Shown: positions 62,971 to 64,000 of the stretch, in pieces
How positions within the stretch are numbered: position 1 is the first letter of the stretch
How the letters are laid out: each line of letters begins with the position of its first letter
DNA from: Parabacteroides sp.
GTDB lineage: Bacteria; Bacteroidota; Bacteroidia; Bacteroidales; Tannerellaceae
Assembly: GCA_019417325.1 (NCBI GenBank)
Contig: DXVO01000001.1
Coordinates: forward strand, 124,001 to 188,000
Direction: 5' to 3'
DNA: 64,000 bases
Notes under the pieces: model-generated
Database searches by the model: none
Seen by the model: the letters and a program-made list of their open reading frames with translations, nothing else
Told to the model about the DNA's origin: nothing
Translations under genes and position numbers: made by a program

Positions 62971-63711
62971 ATGATTCGACAAGCAATTAAAAATTATCTG
63001 CAGAAACAAAAGCAAACTGAAATATCTCCAAAAGCTGTATTATTTGACATGGACGGTGTTTTGTATGACTCTATGCGCTTCCATTCCCGTTCATGGTATG
63101 AGACAGCCACTCATCATCATTTAATCTCAACTCCCGAAATTTTTTATATGTATGAGGGGCGTACAGGAGAAAGTACAATTAACGAACTATATAGGAAGAC
63201 ATTCAACAGGGATGCTACAGAAGAAGAAAAACAATCTATCTACGAAGAAAAAGCAGCACTGTTCAATAAATATAACGATGGAAAAGCAATGCGCGGTGCC
63301 GCTGAAGTTCTATCGGAGGTAAAAGAATATGGATTGCAAAGCCTTGTTGTGACAGGTTCCGGACAACATAGCCTGATAGAAAAACTGGAACATACTTATC
63401 CTGGGCATTTTCAACGGGAAAAGATGGTTACAGCTTTCGATGTTAAATATGGAAAGCCTCATCCCGAACCTTATCTGATGGGATTAAAAAAAGCAGGCGT
63501 CAAGGCGAATGAGGCTTTTGTGGTAGAAAATGCCCCAATGGGAGTAACAGCTGCCGTTGCCGCCGGAATTTTCACTATTGCTGTAAATACAGGACCTCTT
63601 GCCGATCATGTATTGGAAGATGCCGGAGCCAATCTGCTCTATCCTGATATGCACAGTCTGGCAAAAGACTGGGATAACATCATGAAGACAATTCAAAATA
63701 TGAAGATATAA
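62971..63711 (+). CDS. HAD-superfamily sugar-phosphate phosphatase / beta-phosphoglucomutase-like
   Basis: A 246-residue haloacid-dehalogenase protein of subfamily IA. Motif I is LFDMDGVLYDSM (about 26-37), motif II TGSG, motif III/IV KYGKPHPEPYLMGL and VVENAPMGVTAAVAAG. A small helical cap lies between motifs I and II. It is close to beta-phosphoglucomutase and phosphatase relatives; the substrate is not deducible. Confidence 0.88.
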   Translation: MIRQAIKNYLQKQKQTEISPKAVLFDMDGVLYDSMRFHSRSWYETATHHHLISTPEIFYMYEGRTGESTINELYRKTFNRDATEEEKQSIYEEKAALFNKYNDGKAMRGAAEVLSEVKEYGLQSLVVTGSGQHSLIEKLEHTYPGHFQREKMVTAFDVKYGKPHPEPYLMGLKKAGVKANEAFVVENAPMGVTAAVAAGIFTIAVNTGPLADHVLEDAGANLLYPDMHSLAKDWDNIMKTIQNMKI

Positions 63712-63730
63712 ATCCAATATTCATTACGAC

Positions 63731-63774
63731 TTAATATGGCGGGCATAACAAAATATGTTCGCCATATTTTTTAT
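63731..63774 (+). terminator. Terminator after the HAD gene
   Basis: AATATGGCGGGCATA pairs with TATGTTCGCCATATT around ACAAAA with mismatches and ends in TTTT. Confidence 0.85.
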
Positions 63775-63892
63775 ATCATAATATAGTTTGTACTAAAGAA
63801 AAAACAATAATTTTACGAATTGAATTTGTTATTTGTAAACGCTCTTAAATTAATCCGGGAGGCAATAATCGCTTTCGAAAAATTATCGAAAA

Positions 63893-64000
63893 ATGAAAAA
63901 CGAACTTTTATGTTTTCTTTTCTCTCTCTTCTCTCTTTTCAGTTGTCAGACAAATGAAAAAACAGAAATGGAGGTTGCTCAGATGATGCATGGAACATGG
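63893..64000 (+). CDS. Putative lipoprotein (partial, runs off the right edge)
   Basis: 36 codons from the ATG at 63893: a basic start (MKNELL), a hydrophobic stretch and a lipobox-like LFSC (residues 16-19), then EKTEMEV. It continues past the window, so no family can be named. Confidence 0.55.
   Translation, partial: MKNELLCFLFSLFSLFSCQTNEKTEMEVAQMMHGTW

Overview
This window looks like a chromosomal segment of a gut-type Bacteroidales (Bacteroides/Parabacteroides group). The evidence is the repeated TAnnTTTG promoter boxes, A-rich leaders in place of strong Shine-Dalgarno sites, several Bacteroidota-type families (DcaP-like porin, DUF4199, HU-related TIGR01201, BT4734/VapE-type primase) and a sodium-pumping methylmalonyl-CoA decarboxylase set. 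The genus is inferred from gene content. I could not run a similarity search.

Layout. 1-1579: an M13 peptidase cut by the left edge just after its HExxH motif. 1841-5922: a GH30 and a GH51 glycosidase and a sugar-type nucleotidyltransferase. 6040-13430: a porin, two tandem peptidyl-prolyl isomerases, a MATE exporter, class III fructose-bisphosphatase, a PHP phosphoesterase and a decayed EamA transporter. 13513-13747: SRP RNA, tRNA-Thr(TGU) and a terminator. 13807-19911: membrane and lipid-linked glycosyltransfer genes, MntP, ApbE, and a reverse operon of nitroreductase, DUF2520, KdsC-like phosphatase and Maf. 20239-24893: methylmalonyl-CoA epimerase and the decarboxylase subunits, in which the OadG-like subunit carries a lamin-tail-like domain. 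25266-27153: an MINPP-type phytase and a Crp/Fnr regulator.

27292-34417 is a seven-gene reverse operon. In transcription order it encodes a kelch lipoprotein, a beta-barrel protein, a long sigma-like protein, a zinc-finger/TM anti-sigma-like protein, a DUF4384 lipoprotein, a transglutaminase-like cysteine protease and a secreted caspase-fold protease. It reads as a self-regulated envelope proteolysis system. 34640-37116 is a VapE-type helicase/primase plus HU-like pair, bounded by related ATGATAGT-type repeats.

37764-52181 is the most interesting part: a strand-uniform, by eye AT-richer block of 14 genes. The first half encodes two unrecognised proteins, two paralogous small zinc-ribbon proteins on either side of a Cdc48/NSF-like double AAA ATPase, a membrane-anchored TPR protein and a secreted Sel1/TPR protein. 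Next come a 54-codon gene whose product ends WCDHCNEGHPIY, three SPASM-type radical SAM enzymes, one B12-binding-type radical SAM enzyme, a YcaO protein and an M42 aminopeptidase. I read this as a RiPP (ribosomally made, modified peptide) locus with an unusual AAA/zinc-ribbon/TPR module in the same transcription unit. No transporter or ThiF/E1-like partner is visible.

52250-64000 returns to housekeeping genes (tsaB, yicC, gmk, a small membrane protein, nadD, lysS, gpsA, pgi). These are followed by a GH78-like rhamnosidase, a small outer-membrane protein, a HAD phosphatase and a lipoprotein cut by the right edge.
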